Position numbers and translations under genes: made by a program. From assembly GCA_963920635.1 (NCBI GenBank), contig OY987299.1:69546692-69610691 (forward strand): a stretch of 64,000 bases of DNA, in the 5' to 3' direction. Of the stretch, positions 9,339 to 20,777 are shown one piece after another (position 1 is the stretch's first letter; every line of letters starts with the position of its first letter). The notes below the pieces were generated by a model. That model was not told where the DNA came from. It saw nothing but the letters and a program-made list of their open reading frames with translations, and searched no databases. Origin of the DNA: Pseudeuparius sepicola (lineage: Eukaryota; Arthropoda; Insecta; Coleoptera; Anthribidae).

Positions 9339-10582
9339 CCAATTTGTATAACAATCCTAGGTTTGCTATACTTGGGTCTGTCCAATAAAATCCTGTTACC
9401 TTTGTTAAATATACAAGATTTATTTATCACAAGTTTTGAGATGTTACAATTTTGGATTGTACAACTTTAATGATATAAAATGAATCGACTTTAGGATAAG
9501 GTTAATATTGAGCAAATATTTAAATACAATAAATTAGAAAATAGAGTTAAATTTTTAGTTAAAAATTTAATGTTAAATTTTTGATAAAAATTGGCTTAAG
9601 AACAAATAAAAAGATTAAATTAGCTTTACAATTAAACTGACTGTTCAGCTTCTATTATGATTCACTCTGAATCTTAAATTTGAACTACGTCTTCAGTCGC
9701 TAACGCTCAAACGAGGCTCGTAGAAGTGTGGGGCGTGGCTAGGGCTTCCTCCGGTCCTTGTCTGCTCGAATAGGCGTTGCAGATGTCGTGGCTAGCAAAT
9801 TTCTCAGGGGTTGCGCCGAAGTAGAGCTGACCAGGAGTCAACACCTATGCCAACGCAAATCCTCTCGATGTCTACGCAGCTCTCGTTACGTTGTTTGTCG
9901 ACAGCAGGCTGTGGTTATAGCGTCCTCAACGATGGTGTTGCAAGCGTGAACAGATCAGAAAGAAAGTAGCATTAGACAAGGTCTAAGCCTTTTACAGAAA
10001 TTTATAAACCAATAGGTTACGATTAATATTTAAAATTGAATTATGATACTAAAGTTATTAAATATTGACAAATGATAAAAATTAAATGTTTAGAACTATA
10101 CTAAACTAAGGGGAACTATGCATAGTTTTTTAAATTTTATAGATAATATTATTGAACTGACCGGAATAGCAAAGTGCTTAATATTTAATAAGAAAAATTT
10201 TGAGAATGCTCCAGCCCGAATTCTTGAAATTTAAGAAATTTTAAAACTTATTTAACGCGAAAAGTTTATTTGAGACTTGAACGGTAAAATAGAGAAACTA
10301 AGAAAGCTGATAAACTAAAGGCAATACGAATTTATTAGGAAAGTGAAAATATCGGTGTCAGATTTATTTGAGTGGCCCGGTACCACAGAATCGAGACCTA
10401 ACTCGAAAAATAAGAAAGTAACGTGTGACTAATGTGACCAAAACTTGAAAATATTCAACAAGATAACAGCCGCAAGATGGTGGGTATTCAAAAAAAAGAC
10501 AATGCTATGTTTTTGAGTTAAAGATGGCCGGGGCCTTGGACGAAATAAGTCCTTCAAAAAAATAGCACGTCAAAAAAAAACG

Positions 10583-10644
10583 CCACAGGTGAGTAGTAAA
10601 GTTGCTGAACTAAGCAAAAATCAAAAGAAATTACTCACCTGTGG
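10583..10644. repeat. Inverted repeat with two splice-donor-like sequences
   Basis: CCACAGGTGAGTA (10583-10595) is repeated in reverse complement at 10632-10644 with a 36-base loop. Each arm contains CAGGTGAGTA, a strong splice-donor match, one on each strand. Confidence 0.7.
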
Positions 10645-11639
10645 GGTCTTCCAGGAGAAACAGCCACCACCTGCTTGCTGTGTCCCGCGATTCCTCAGCT
10701 ACGCAGCCAAAAAGGAAACGCCTCGGGCAAGCGTCGCTGCCTCACGACGCCGTGGACATAGAAAAGAGAAAAACACAAAAATATTAGTCACACGAAGTCA
10801 ATCCCCGATATTAAGATACAAAATCACTCAAATAAATCACCGATGGCAAAAATTTAACTAAATAAAAGCCGAAAATGCCGAAAATTTGGCGGGAAATGGG
10901 CAGACGCCTCCGTGCGACTCGACACCAACCAAGACGGGAGCAAACTCCCCTCAGGTCGGACCCTGCCGGCCGATCGCTGGCAAGACCTACGTCATCCGAC
11001 CAATCAGGTTTTAGCAAGACACGCATTTAATCAACTAAACAGTATTTATGTTCAAATTATGCATCAACAGAACCGAAAAATCGAGTAATTCATAATACAG
11101 ATCTTTAACTACATACCTGCTGAAATGTAAAATACACTTGAATTTTCGCATTTTGAATATGCCAGGGTTCGAGGCTAGGCGAAAGTACACGGCCATTTCC
11201 GTATATGGCGCGCGAAAATTTGAATTATTTGAAATTTTAAAATTTGAAAAAGTGGTAATAAAATTGAATACAATGTTATAAATGAATTGAAACTGTACGA
11301 AGAATAAATTAGTTATTAAGTATGAGATATTATGAGATATGTTCGAAAATAATGACTTTATGTTAATAACAAAATATAAAAAACGGATTTTGAAATGGAA
11401 AAATCCGTTACAATTTAGTTTAGCATAGTAACACATATCTGTATTTACATTTATTAAGTATGTCGTCTACTTGCAATAGTAGTGCTGACTATCAAAACAC
11501 CCTATTGCAAGTTGACCCAAAATATTGTTATTAAGGACAGAATAAACTAAGAAGTCATGCAGACAGGTTCTTAATGAATTCACCCTCTCCTCTACAAGAA
11601 GAACAATTTTAAGATATCTTATAAGCATAAGATATCACG

Positions 11640-11653
11640 TGGCGACCCTGCCG
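11640..11653 (+). promoter_or_regulatory. Primer-binding site of the gypsy element
   Basis: TGGCGACCCTGCCG follows the 5' LTR without spacer. It resembles the tRNA-Arg-type site of mdg1/412-like elements; the tRNA assignment is inference. Confidence 0.65.
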
Positions 11654-12092
11654 AAAACTAAGGAAATAATGTGAAATAATGGGGTAGTCACAAAGCAAAG
11701 AAGAAATTGTAATAGCGCAGGCTGGTAATAGTGGTGGCCAGACGAATAAAGCCAGTTTTGGATCACTGCAAGATTTGGCGAGCCTAAGTATTTTGGTTAT
11801 AATAATCGCAGGGATAGTCTGGATTATTTACATCAGATGCAAAAAGTCGATGTAAAGGAAAATCCGAAAGGAAATTTCCAAAAGTTGTGAACGAGTTTGA
11901 TGATATTATGGTATGGAAATGGAAATTATGGAATAAATATAGAAATTAATGGATATATATGGGAATGAAATAAATATGGAATATATGTTATGGGACAGAG
12001 ATAATTAATGGTTAAAAATATAGTAATTATGGTATGGTATATGGAATAAATGGTTCAAATAAAATGAGAAATATGGTATTAGCTGGAAAAGA

Positions 12093-13332
12093 ATGTCAGA
12101 AGAAGATGAGTTTAGATATATATATGAAGAATTGAAGGTATTCCATAGGAATTTAAGGAAAGTTAGTGTAGATAGAAGAAATAGTTTAGTAATTTTAAGG
12201 AATAAAGATAAGAAGGTTAATAAAATTAGAATAGAATTCAATAAGGCTAGGGAAACATATAACTTAGGGTCACATGACACCAAATTAACAGAAAAAATTA
12301 AATTATATGTAGTAGAGATAGAAAAATATTTTGTAGAAATAGGAAAAATTTTGAGGGAAAGACTAGACAGTATAAGTACCGAAGGGTTAAGCTCCGAGCT
12401 AAATTTTGATTCGTCTGATTCCGAAATTGAAGACAACATGTCTGAAAAATTCGATTTAAAGACAGCTTCCAGTTTAATTCCTCTTATGGATGGAACGGAA
12501 GTTACCACAAAACAATTAGTAGATGCGATAAGTTTATATGATTCCTTATTGGATGAGAATGGAAAAAAATTATTAACTACTTACGTTTTAAAAACCCGGC
12601 TATCTGAAAATGCAAATCATACACAAAAAGTTATTTTATTTCAAAAAAATCAATATCAGCTCTTTTAATAAAATTAAATAGTGAAAAACAAAACTCTAAA
12701 TCAATTGAACAGTTTGGAAGAACTCTAGAAGAATTACTAGTTGATCTAACATTAACCCAGGCAGATGGAAACGAACAAAATGCAAATATTTTAAGACCCA
12801 TAAACGAAAATATTGCCATTACGTCTTTTGCCAACGGCCTAAACAGTCATGATTTGAGGACTATAGTAAAAGCTAGGAATTATTCAAACTTGAATGATGC
12901 CATCAGGGGTGCGCAAGATGAAGAACTCTCGTTAGGGGGTTCTAGGCAAATGTTTCATATGCGTCCAAATAAAAATTGGCATAGGGGTTCGAATAATAAC
13001 TACCGGGGAATAATAGAGCAATTTTTCAAAATACATTTTCAAGGGGTTCTCCGCGTTATATAAGTAACTCAAATTACAACACACAAAATCAGAGAACAAA
13101 TAACTATCAATCGAGGGTTCCAAACACGTCATATTCAGGTAATTATCGACGAACACATTTTAATAACAACCGTGGAAGTAGTAACCAAAGGGGTAGAAAC
13201 AACAATAGAATGCATTTTATGAATAATTCAGGTGAAATTTTGAACACCGGTAACAATACAATTATTCCAAGTGATAGTGGTTCAATCTCTGCTCAGAGGC
13301 AAACAAACTTGGTGCCGTTTTTTCGAGACTAA
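12093..13332 (+). pseudogene. gag-like protein of the gypsy element (frameshifted)
   Basis: The first frame (12093-12668, 191 aa) is charged and probably helical, starting MSEEDEFRYIYEELKVF. The frame then shifts near 12620-12660, continues in another frame to about 13010 (a FANGLNSHDLRTIVK motif), shifts again near 13008 and ends at a stop at 13330-13332. The C-terminal part is rich in Asn, Arg and Gly with no CCHC knuckle visible. It would form the particle and bind element RNA. As it stands no full-length product can be made. Confidence 0.75.
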
Positions 13333-14920
13333 ATACCCACTTTTATATTTAAGAGGTTTGAATTTTATCATCGTACAATATGAAAACAAACCTCTGAAAA
13401 TATTATTAGATACTGGAGCGTCGGTAAGTGTTATTTTTAAGGAATATTTAAGCAAATATCAACAAATAGATTATTCACAAAAAGTAGAAATTAACGGTAT
13501 TTCTGGTTCAAAAACTTCAGAAGGTTCAGCTGAGATATGTTTTAAAGTAAATAACATTAAGGTAAGCCATAAATTTTTGCTGTTAGAAAGTTTTGAAAGC
13601 GATATTAACGGAATATTAGGATCAGATTTCTTTTATAAATTCTGCTCAAAAATCGATTTCGAAGAATTTACGTTTTCATTTAATTTTAACTATCAAAAAA
13701 TAATAATACCTATGCAATCTAAACATGAGTCCTTCACATTAATTCCCAAGCGAAGCGAAATTATAGTATATGTTTATGTTGAGACCGAAAAAGACTGTGT
13801 TGTTATTGCTGACGAAGTAGGTCAAGGTATATTTGTAGCAGGTTCAATAGCAAGGCCAAGGTCAAACTTGATACCAGTAAGATTATTAAATGTTCGCGAG
13901 AACGATGTAAAACTGAAAAATTTTAGACCAAAAATAGATTTATTGGAAAACTATGAATATTGTTATTTTGGATCAAACAATACGCATTCTGTAAGCAGAG
14001 CAGACAAGCTGTTAAACCTCCTAAAATTTGATCATATGGACAATAGGGAAGCGATTTCGATACAAAAGGTGTGTAAGAAGTATTCAGATGTTTTTCTTTT
14101 GGAAAACGACCCTTTAACGACCACAAATATTTACAAACAAAAAATATATTTAAAGCCAGAGGCGGCTCCTGTGTACGTTAAGCAATATAGGTTACCTCAC
14201 GCACAGAAAGATGAAATTAATAAACAAGTAGATTCCATGTTACAAGATGGGATAATCGAAGAAGCTAGGTCGGAATGGTCTTCGCCACTTTTACTAGTCC
14301 CTAAAAGGATAGATAACAATGGTAATAAGACATTTAGGGTTGTAGTAGATTATAGATTTGTTAATAAGCAAATTAAAAATGAAAAATGGCCATTACCTTG
14401 CATTTCTGAAATCTTGGATTCTCTTTCTGGTTCTGTTTATTTTTCGCACTTAGATCTATCACAAAGTTACTATCAGATAGAGTTAGAAAAATCTAGTAGA
14501 CCTTATACAGCTTTCACAGTAGGAAGTAAGGGTCAATACCAAATGACACGACTTCCCATGGGACTAAAAATTAGTCCTAGTGCTTTTTCAGGAGCAATGA
14601 CTATTGCTATGTCAGGCCTTTGTTATGAAAATTGTTTCATATATTTAGACGATCTTATTGTATTTGGAAGAGATCTAAATGATCACAATAAAAATTTAGT
14701 TAAAGTCTTACAAAGAATTAGAGATGTTAATTTAAAGCTAAATCCGAATAAATGCGAATTTCTCAAAAAAGAACTTTTATACTTAGGACATATAGTGTCG
14801 GCGGAAGGAGTTCTGCCCGACCCAGACAAAATTAAACTTGTACAAGAGTATCCTACTCCCAAAGATGCTAATGAAACCAGGAGATTTGTGGCATTTAGTA
14901 ATTTTTATAGAAAACATTAA
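13271..14920 (+). pseudogene. pol, first part: protease and reverse transcriptase
   Basis: The open frame encodes an aspartic protease with the LLDTGAS active-site motif (near 13403-13423) and then a complete-looking RT: PVYVKQYRLPH entry region, VVDYRFVNKQ, the SHLDLSQSYYQIE motif, RLPMGLKISPS and the catalytic YLDD near 14641-14652. It ends by frameshift just after SNFYRK (about 14915), where two bases appear to be lost compared with the continuing frame. It overlaps the end of gag. Confidence 0.88.
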
Positions 14921-15536
14921 AAATTTTGCAGAAAGTGCTGCACCATTAAATCGGTTGTCGAGGAAAAATGTTCCATTTGAATGGAGTCCTGAATGCCAAA
15001 AATCTTTTGACACTTTGAAGGTAGCATTGATTAATCCACCCGTACTACAATATCCAAATTTTTCAAAAAACAACACATTCATTTTAAAAACGGACGTATC
15101 AGGATACAGTGTCGGCGCAGTAATATCAAATAGCTACGAAAGGCCTATAGCTTACGCAAGCAGAGCGATGAATAAGGCGGAAAAACACTACTCGACCATT
15201 GAGAAAGAACTTTTAGCTATAGTATTTGGCATTAAACATTTTTCTTGTTATTTACATGGTAGAAAATTTATATTGTACACTGACCATCGTCCCTTAGTTT
15301 ACTTGTTTGGCATGGCCAACCCTTCAAGTAGATTGACGAAATTCAGGTTGCTTATAGAAGAATATGACTTTGAGATAAAATATATAAAAGGGAAAGAAAA
15401 TGTAACAGCTGATGCATTATCTAGAATTGAATTTTCCTCGAATGAATTGAAAAATATGTCAACTTCTGTTTCTGAAACATTATTCGCTATTACAAGGCAA
15501 CAAACTAAAAAAACTAAAAGAACAAAAAGAGGATAA
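14916..15536 (+). pseudogene. pol, second part: RNase H
   Basis: After the frameshift the thumb region (KNFAESAAPLNRL) and RNase H follow: the first aspartate in LKTDVSGYSVGAV, the glutamate in EKELLAIVFGIKHF, and TDHRPLVYLFG, finishing with the TADALSR-type motif. A one-base shift near 15500 ends the frame; the coding sense continues in another frame from 15538. Confidence 0.85.
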
Positions 15537-15537
15537 G

Positions 15538-16979
15538 GTTAGTTTTAATAGATCCCTTAACGACAGGCTTGATCACCCTGGCGTTGTGGAATTGTTAAAG
15601 CCACCGAAAAACTCTTTTAAATTAAGTTCAATCACACAATCAGAATTTAAAAATTTAATAAGAAAGAAAAAATATGACTTTTTGTTGAATAACCTGATTT
15701 ACTTAGAAGAAAAGAAAATTATTTACATGCAACAGGATCTTCGATCGACGCGTGTACAAGATACCTCGTTGAGAGACCTGGACGAAGCATGTATAAAATA
15801 TAATATTTCAGAATTATTTATTTTAAAAAATAAACTGAACGCGCGATTAATAAATGAGGTCATAAATAATGAAAAAAAGATTGAAGACAGGCACTTTAAA
15901 ATTAGTATTATACAGGACGTCCGGAAAATTGATGATATAGAGTGTCGGAAAATTATTCTTAATGATTTTCATATCCTGCCAACTGGAGGGCATGCAGGAA
16001 TGAATAGAATGTACAATAATATCAAAAATATTATTTTTGGACTAACTTACGTTCCGATGTTGAAGCTTTCGTTAAGCGTTGTGATGATTGTCAGAGATAT
16101 AAACATTCTAGGCCTAGTATACAACCGATGAGTATCACAACAACAGCATTTTCAGCATTCCAGAACATTTATCTAGACATAGTAGGTCCACTGGAGAAAG
16201 ATAATTATGATAATAAATATATTTTAACTTTACAGTGTGAACTTACAAAATTCATTGAATGTTATCCTTTACCGAATAAAGAAGCAACATCAGTGGCAAA
16301 CAGTTTTGTAAACAATTTTATTTTACTATACCATCATACCACCATACCATCTTCCATAATACACGACCAAGGTTCAGAATTTTTATGTTCAACGCTAAAA
16401 GAAACATGCAAAATATTGAAAATAAAACAATTAAGCAGTACGGCTTATCACCATGAAACGATAGGCTCTCTAGAAAATTCTCATAAACATTTAAATGCAT
16501 ATTTGAGAATACATGCAAATAAATTTCCGGAAACATGGAGTTCATGGTTACAATTTTGGTGTTTTTCTTATAACAATAGTGTTCACACCGAAACCAAATA
16601 TACACCATACGAGTTAGTTTTTGGTAAAATGTGTAACCTTCCATCAAATATCCTCAACAAAGTTGATCCAATTTATAATTTTGATGATTATCCTTCCGAG
16701 TTAAAATATCGTTTGCAAAGTGCATGGTTTGATGCTAGAGACAACTTAGTAAATTCAAAAGAAAAAAGGAAAATAAAATTTGATAAAAGAACAAAATTGA
16801 CAAATTACAAAATCGGCGACAAAATCTTAGTACAAAATGACGTAGGAAACAAAAAAGACCCTGTTTTTAACGGTCCTTATCTGGTAGTCGAAGATAAGGC
16901 CCCAAATGTTTTTATAAATATAGGAAATAGGCTAGTGGAAATTCATAAAAATAGAACGAAATTGTATTTCGATAGGTAG
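15538..16979 (+). pseudogene. pol, third part: integrase
   Basis: The zinc-binding region has its HAGMNRMY part in the first frame (to about 16050), followed after a one-base shift by the CDDCQRYKH part. The catalytic core shows D in LDIVGPL, D in HDQGSEF and E in GSLENSH, a DDE triad with normal spacing. The C-terminal region ends at a stop at 16977-16979, without an envelope gene. Integrase would insert element cDNA; this copy is broken in the zinc region. Confidence 0.85.
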
Positions 16980-17025
16980 GTCATATTTTTTTTTTCTCTA
17001 TTTTTTTTTTAATTTTCGTAGAAGG

Positions 17026-17336
17026 TGTAGTATATAGGTATATGTTGGAAAGGGACATTAATTATTTATATATATATACATTGTATACAATTAGGTAAGT
17101 GATTACATTTAGTTTAGCATAGTAACACATATCTGTATTTACATTTATTAAGTATGTCGTCTACTTGCAATAGTAGAGCTGACTATCAAAACACCCTATT
17201 GCAAGTCGACCCAAAATATTGTATCTATTAAGGACAGAATAAACTAAGAAGTCATGCAGACAGGTTCTTAATGAATTCACCCTCTCCTCTACAAGAAGAA
17301 CAATTTTAAGATATCTTATAAGCATAAGATATCACA
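17026..17336 (+). repeat. 3' LTR of the gypsy element
   Basis: 311 bp, TGTAGTATATAGG...ATCACA, preceded by the short purine stretch GTAGAAGG. It is uninterrupted and so shows what the 5' LTR looked like before the nested insertion. Confidence 0.92.
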
Positions 17337-17460
17337 TGCTGCCTTACTCGATTAATAATTTTCTCTGTTCTTTCATATTTTACATCAAGTGCACTTCTGG
17401 CGATTTGTCAACATAATTTGGAAATGCTCAATAAACTATTGCTCAACTGCCAGAAGTCAA
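17337..17460 (+). repeat. Repeat R1, right part
   Basis: It continues R1 from 8613; the match to the reverse complement of 22610-22700 includes ACATCAAGTGCAC and CTGCCAGAAGTCAACT-like segments. Confidence 0.75.
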
Positions 17461-18629
17461 CTAGTAAGATGTTCATAAGTCAATTATTAATGAAGAGATA
17501 TGACAAGTGATTTCATTTTCAAAAATTAAAAAAAAAAAAATATTCATAGAATACCACTTTTGTATTTGGTTTTTCAGTATAACTATAACGTAGCTACAGT
17601 CTGTGGAACGAACATTTATATCAATTTGTTACAAAAAAATCTGTTGCGGTTTTCACACTGTTGACGCATTGACTGCGACAGGAAAGGTATATGGTTTCTT
17701 TTTCTCTGTTTTCCTTTCTGTCTCTCACTGTATCTGGTGTTCTAGTATCTGTATGCTGTATGCTATTGCTAATAAATAAACAAATAATCTAGTATATCTT
17801 ATAATCTCTTTGTAATCTTGCAACGAAGTCAATAAGATGAGATACGAATTGTTTCATCAAAATTATATGGTTAAAAATGAACTTTTTTTGTTCGAAAGGC
17901 CTTCAAAAACCGCTTCTTTCTACCTTCTTACCATTTTCAAAATACAAATCCAGGGCCGGCAACAATTTTTTATACCGTCATCATCTCAAAATGCTAAAGC
18001 AAACCCGTTCGCGTACTTCAAAACTTGACTGCAAGGCAAAGCCACCAGCCGTACTTCTGTCAAACACAAAATATAAAGGTTATGTCGCGCTTCTGTCACA
18101 AATAAATCATAAATCAGCAGTTATCAAGGGGCAACTAAGAAGTTTTTCATATTTTCATGTCTCTAAAGTTTATTATTGTCTCTTATTATTCCTAGTTACT
18201 TCTGTTTATTATTTATTGTAGTTGTACCTAGGTGTTTTAGTGCATCGGGAGCTGTGTGCCGTTTTTTTGGCTAGTGAGCGAATGTGTTCCGAGTCATATA
18301 TATTGTATAAATAATTGTTGCGTTTCAATTTTGTCTTCGGTAATGCCACCTAATGGCACTGACTTGTTTAAAATCACTTTTTCTGTGTAGGAATATTTAC
18401 CGATCCTATAGAACAAGCGGTTGTCTTGTTTATCTGTTCTGGGTATTTTAAAGAAAGGCGTTTTAGAATGTGTGAAAACAGCATTATGGTAATTAAAGCC
18501 AAATTCAATTCCCACCATTTTTACAGAGGTAAGTATATATTTTTATAATACTCTTAATTTTTAGCGTGAGTGCCAATGGCCAACGACAATATTTAGCTGG
18601 TTAGATACTAGAATACTACTTGAATACTA
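17461..18629. other. Non-coding stretch
   Basis: No gene is recognised. Short frames at 17837-18221 have no family resemblance and overlap one another. Confidence 0.5.
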
Positions 18630-18630
18630 G

Positions 18631-18660
<30 letters not shown>
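18630..18660. repeat. TAA microsatellite, left side of Dong-like fragment C
   Basis: About ten uninterrupted ATA/TAA units. The Dong-like 3' fragment begins directly after it. Confidence 0.9.
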
Positions 18661-18661
<1 letters not shown>

Positions 18662-18998
18662 GAATTAGAAGGCAATGGGAAATGGAGAACGTCCAGACGA
18701 TTCCAATCATCATGTCAACAACTGGTGTTATACCAAAAAGTTTGCTGAGAAACATCAAGGAGCTGAATCTAACTGATAGTCTTTACAGGTCCATGCAGAA
18801 AGCGGTACTACTTGCGACAGCCCGAACCGTCAGGAAATTCATGGGGAATGCAGGATCGTCCAAGAACATCAATGTCACCTAGGGCCCGATAACATGGCAA
18901 GGGTCTCGTCCGAGCCAGATCCTTTTGGTATCCGGGATGCCCGGGATCTGAGTGAATGTTCCCCGTAGAGGGAGTGCGAATGCCTTTTGGCTAAGTCG
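18661..18998 (+). pseudogene. 3' fragment C of a Dong-like (R4-clade) non-LTR retrotransposon
   Basis: It encodes the last ~70 residues of the Dong-like protein (stop TAG at 18880-18882) plus the 3' UTR, nearly identical to 46484-46820. It is 5'-truncated and lies between TAA repeats on both sides, as do the copies at 43764 and 46871. Confidence 0.9.
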
Positions 18999-19023
18999 AT
19001 AATAATAATAATAATAATAATAA
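18999..19023. repeat. TAA microsatellite shared by two retrotransposon tails
   Basis: The plus-strand Dong-like fragment C ends here, and the minus-strand CR1/Jockey-like element's 3' tail begins here. The repeat serves both elements. Confidence 0.85.
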
Positions 19024-19275
19024 TACGTCTTTATTAAGGCGGGGCTCAGTCATAGACTGCTTTGGCCCAAGCTGAAAAGACATTACAGTACATATTTAGT
19101 ATAATAATTACAATGTGATAGAAACATGGAAAAGAATATACACATATATACACATACATACACACATATACATACATATATACATATACATACATACACA
19201 TACACACATACATATATATATATATACATATAAATATATATTATACAAACCAATGCGGTACATGCCCAACAATAA

Positions 19276-20777
19276 TTAAATTAACAGGTAGAGAAATTTC
19301 CGTTGACTGGATGCCAATTTGATATCCAGTGGTAAAGAATTAAAAAGTGATGGAGCAAAATACATGAAAGAACCGTGAAAGACAGAGGTAACGTGCCGAG
19401 GTATCTGCATAAGCAAGGGATCTCTTCTGGGCCTATTCTGGACAGTATCTAACAAAGTAAGTTTAGTTCGTAGGTAAGTTGGTTTGCCTGTAGACAAAAT
19501 TTTATATACGAAACAGGCATAATGGAGACGTCTCCTAGTAAACAATTTTCCTATATTATGCCGTTGATAATAAGGTGTAATATGGTCCCTTTTCCGCACA
19601 TTTACAGCATAACGCATACAGGTGTTTTGTATAAGTTGCAATCTCTGTGCATTTTGAGCAGATAGACAACGTCACAATAATCAAATTTTGATAAAATCAG
19701 GGATTCGACAAGTTTTAACTTAACATTTGCATCAAGCACAAATTTAAATTGGTATATAGATCTTAAAGTAGAGAAAGCTTTTTTTATAAGATCACTAACA
19801 TGTGATTGAAAAGACATATTTGAATCTAAAACCACACCCAGATTTTTGCACTCATTTTTTTGTTCCAACTTGACTCCATTTAAAGAAAGCCTATTCGTCA
19901 TATCTACCTTATAGCGCTGCATTTCAGTCCCCACTATCATGGAGACGGTTTTATTAGGATTAAGGTTTAGAGCGTTTTTGTTTGACCACTCAGAAATCAG
20001 CAGGAGGTCACGATTTAATTGAACGATTGACCTCTCCTGTTCATCAGGCAGAAAAGAAAGATACAACTGACTGTCGTCAGCATAAAGGTGTAACTTGCTC
20101 TGAATAAGAGAAGGCAGATCAGATGTATAAATAACAAAGAGCAAGGGACCCAATATAGATCCCTGCGGGACTCCCGAGGAGACCCCAATTAGATCAGAGA
20201 TTGCATATTCGGAATCCACATTGAGTTTTACCCGCTGCCTCCGCCCCTGAAGGTACATAGCGAACCACTCCATTGCACCCCCTACAACCCCGTAGTAATT
20301 AAGTTTAGCTAACAACAATCTATGGTCCAGAGAGTCAAATGCCTTAGAGTAATCCAACATAACAACAGCAGTCACCATTCGCCGGTCAACAGCCCCCAAG
20401 ATGTCATCCACCAAATCAGCCAAAACCGTTGACGTACTATGGCCGCTCCTAAAACCAGATTGCCTCTGCGGTAAAATTTCAAAACGTTCTATATGATTCT
20501 TAAGTTGCATGTACACTAATTTTTCAAGGATTTTAGAAAATAGTGGTAACAAACTAAGTGGGCGCAAGTCGGAAATTTCCTCAACTTTATCTTTCTTTGG
20601 TATAGGAGAAACGATAGCACATTTCCACCGAGTCGGAACTACACTGTTAGTTAATGAAAAATTAATGATATGGGTCAGCGCCGCACAACAATAAGGCAGA
20701 CATAGCCTAAATATTTCACCACTTATACCATCTATTCCCATTGCGTTACTTTTAATTTCAGATGAAATATTTAGAAT
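19276..20777 (-). pseudogene. Reverse transcriptase part of ORF2
   Basis: The frame reads through GIDGISGEIF, LRPLSLLPLFSKILEKL, LDYSKAFDSLDH, SSGVPQGSILGPLLF and the catalytic YADDSQLYL, then NPNKT and the KFDYCD motif of the thumb region. Near 19660 a one-base loss shifts the frame, and the C-terminal ~115 residues (RKRDHITPYY) follow to a stop near 19276. All RT blocks are recognisable, so the copy is young or only lightly damaged. Confidence 0.87.

Larger units (their letters stand above)
8695..11412 (-). mobile_element. 2.7-kb TGTAACG...CGTTACA insertion, probable LTR-type element in reverse orientation
   Basis: It is bounded by TGTAACG and CGTTACA with the 4-bp target duplication ATTT (8691-8694, 11413-11416), features of LTR-retroelement integration. 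Read on the minus strand, about 2.07 kb (11412 to 9342) is followed directly by TGGCGCCCAACGTGGGGC, the primer-binding sequence complementary to tRNA-Lys; but here the complement continues through the entire tRNA. I find no clear second LTR and no gag or pol, so it is either a non-autonomous or deleted element or a new arrangement. Confidence 0.6.
8614..11639 (+). repeat. 5' LTR of the gypsy element (interrupted)
   Basis: LTR sequence occupies 8614-8694 and 11413-11639. The 3' LTR shows the uninterrupted order GATTACATTTAGTTTAGC at 17101-17118, proving that 8695-11412 is an insertion with ATTT duplicated. The LTR ends CACG here and CACA in the 3' copy. Confidence 0.92.
8614..17336 (+). mobile_element. 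Ty3/gypsy LTR retrotransposon, degraded, with an insertion in its 5' LTR
   Basis: The LTRs start TGTAGTATATAGG and the element is flanked by the 4-bp duplication TGCT (8610-8613 and 17337-17340). Without the nested insertion it is about 6.0 kb. The order is 5' LTR, primer-binding site, gag-like frame, protease, reverse transcriptase, RNase H, integrase, 3' LTR, which is the Ty3/gypsy order. No envelope-like frame follows integrase. LTRs differ at only a few sites by eye, yet gag and pol carry several frameshifts. It inserted into repeat R1. Confidence 0.92.

Noticed and set aside
11035..11436. 133-codon minus-strand frame in the nested insertion
   Set aside because: AT-rich, Phe/Ile/Asn-heavy translation with no recognisable motif; probably chance.
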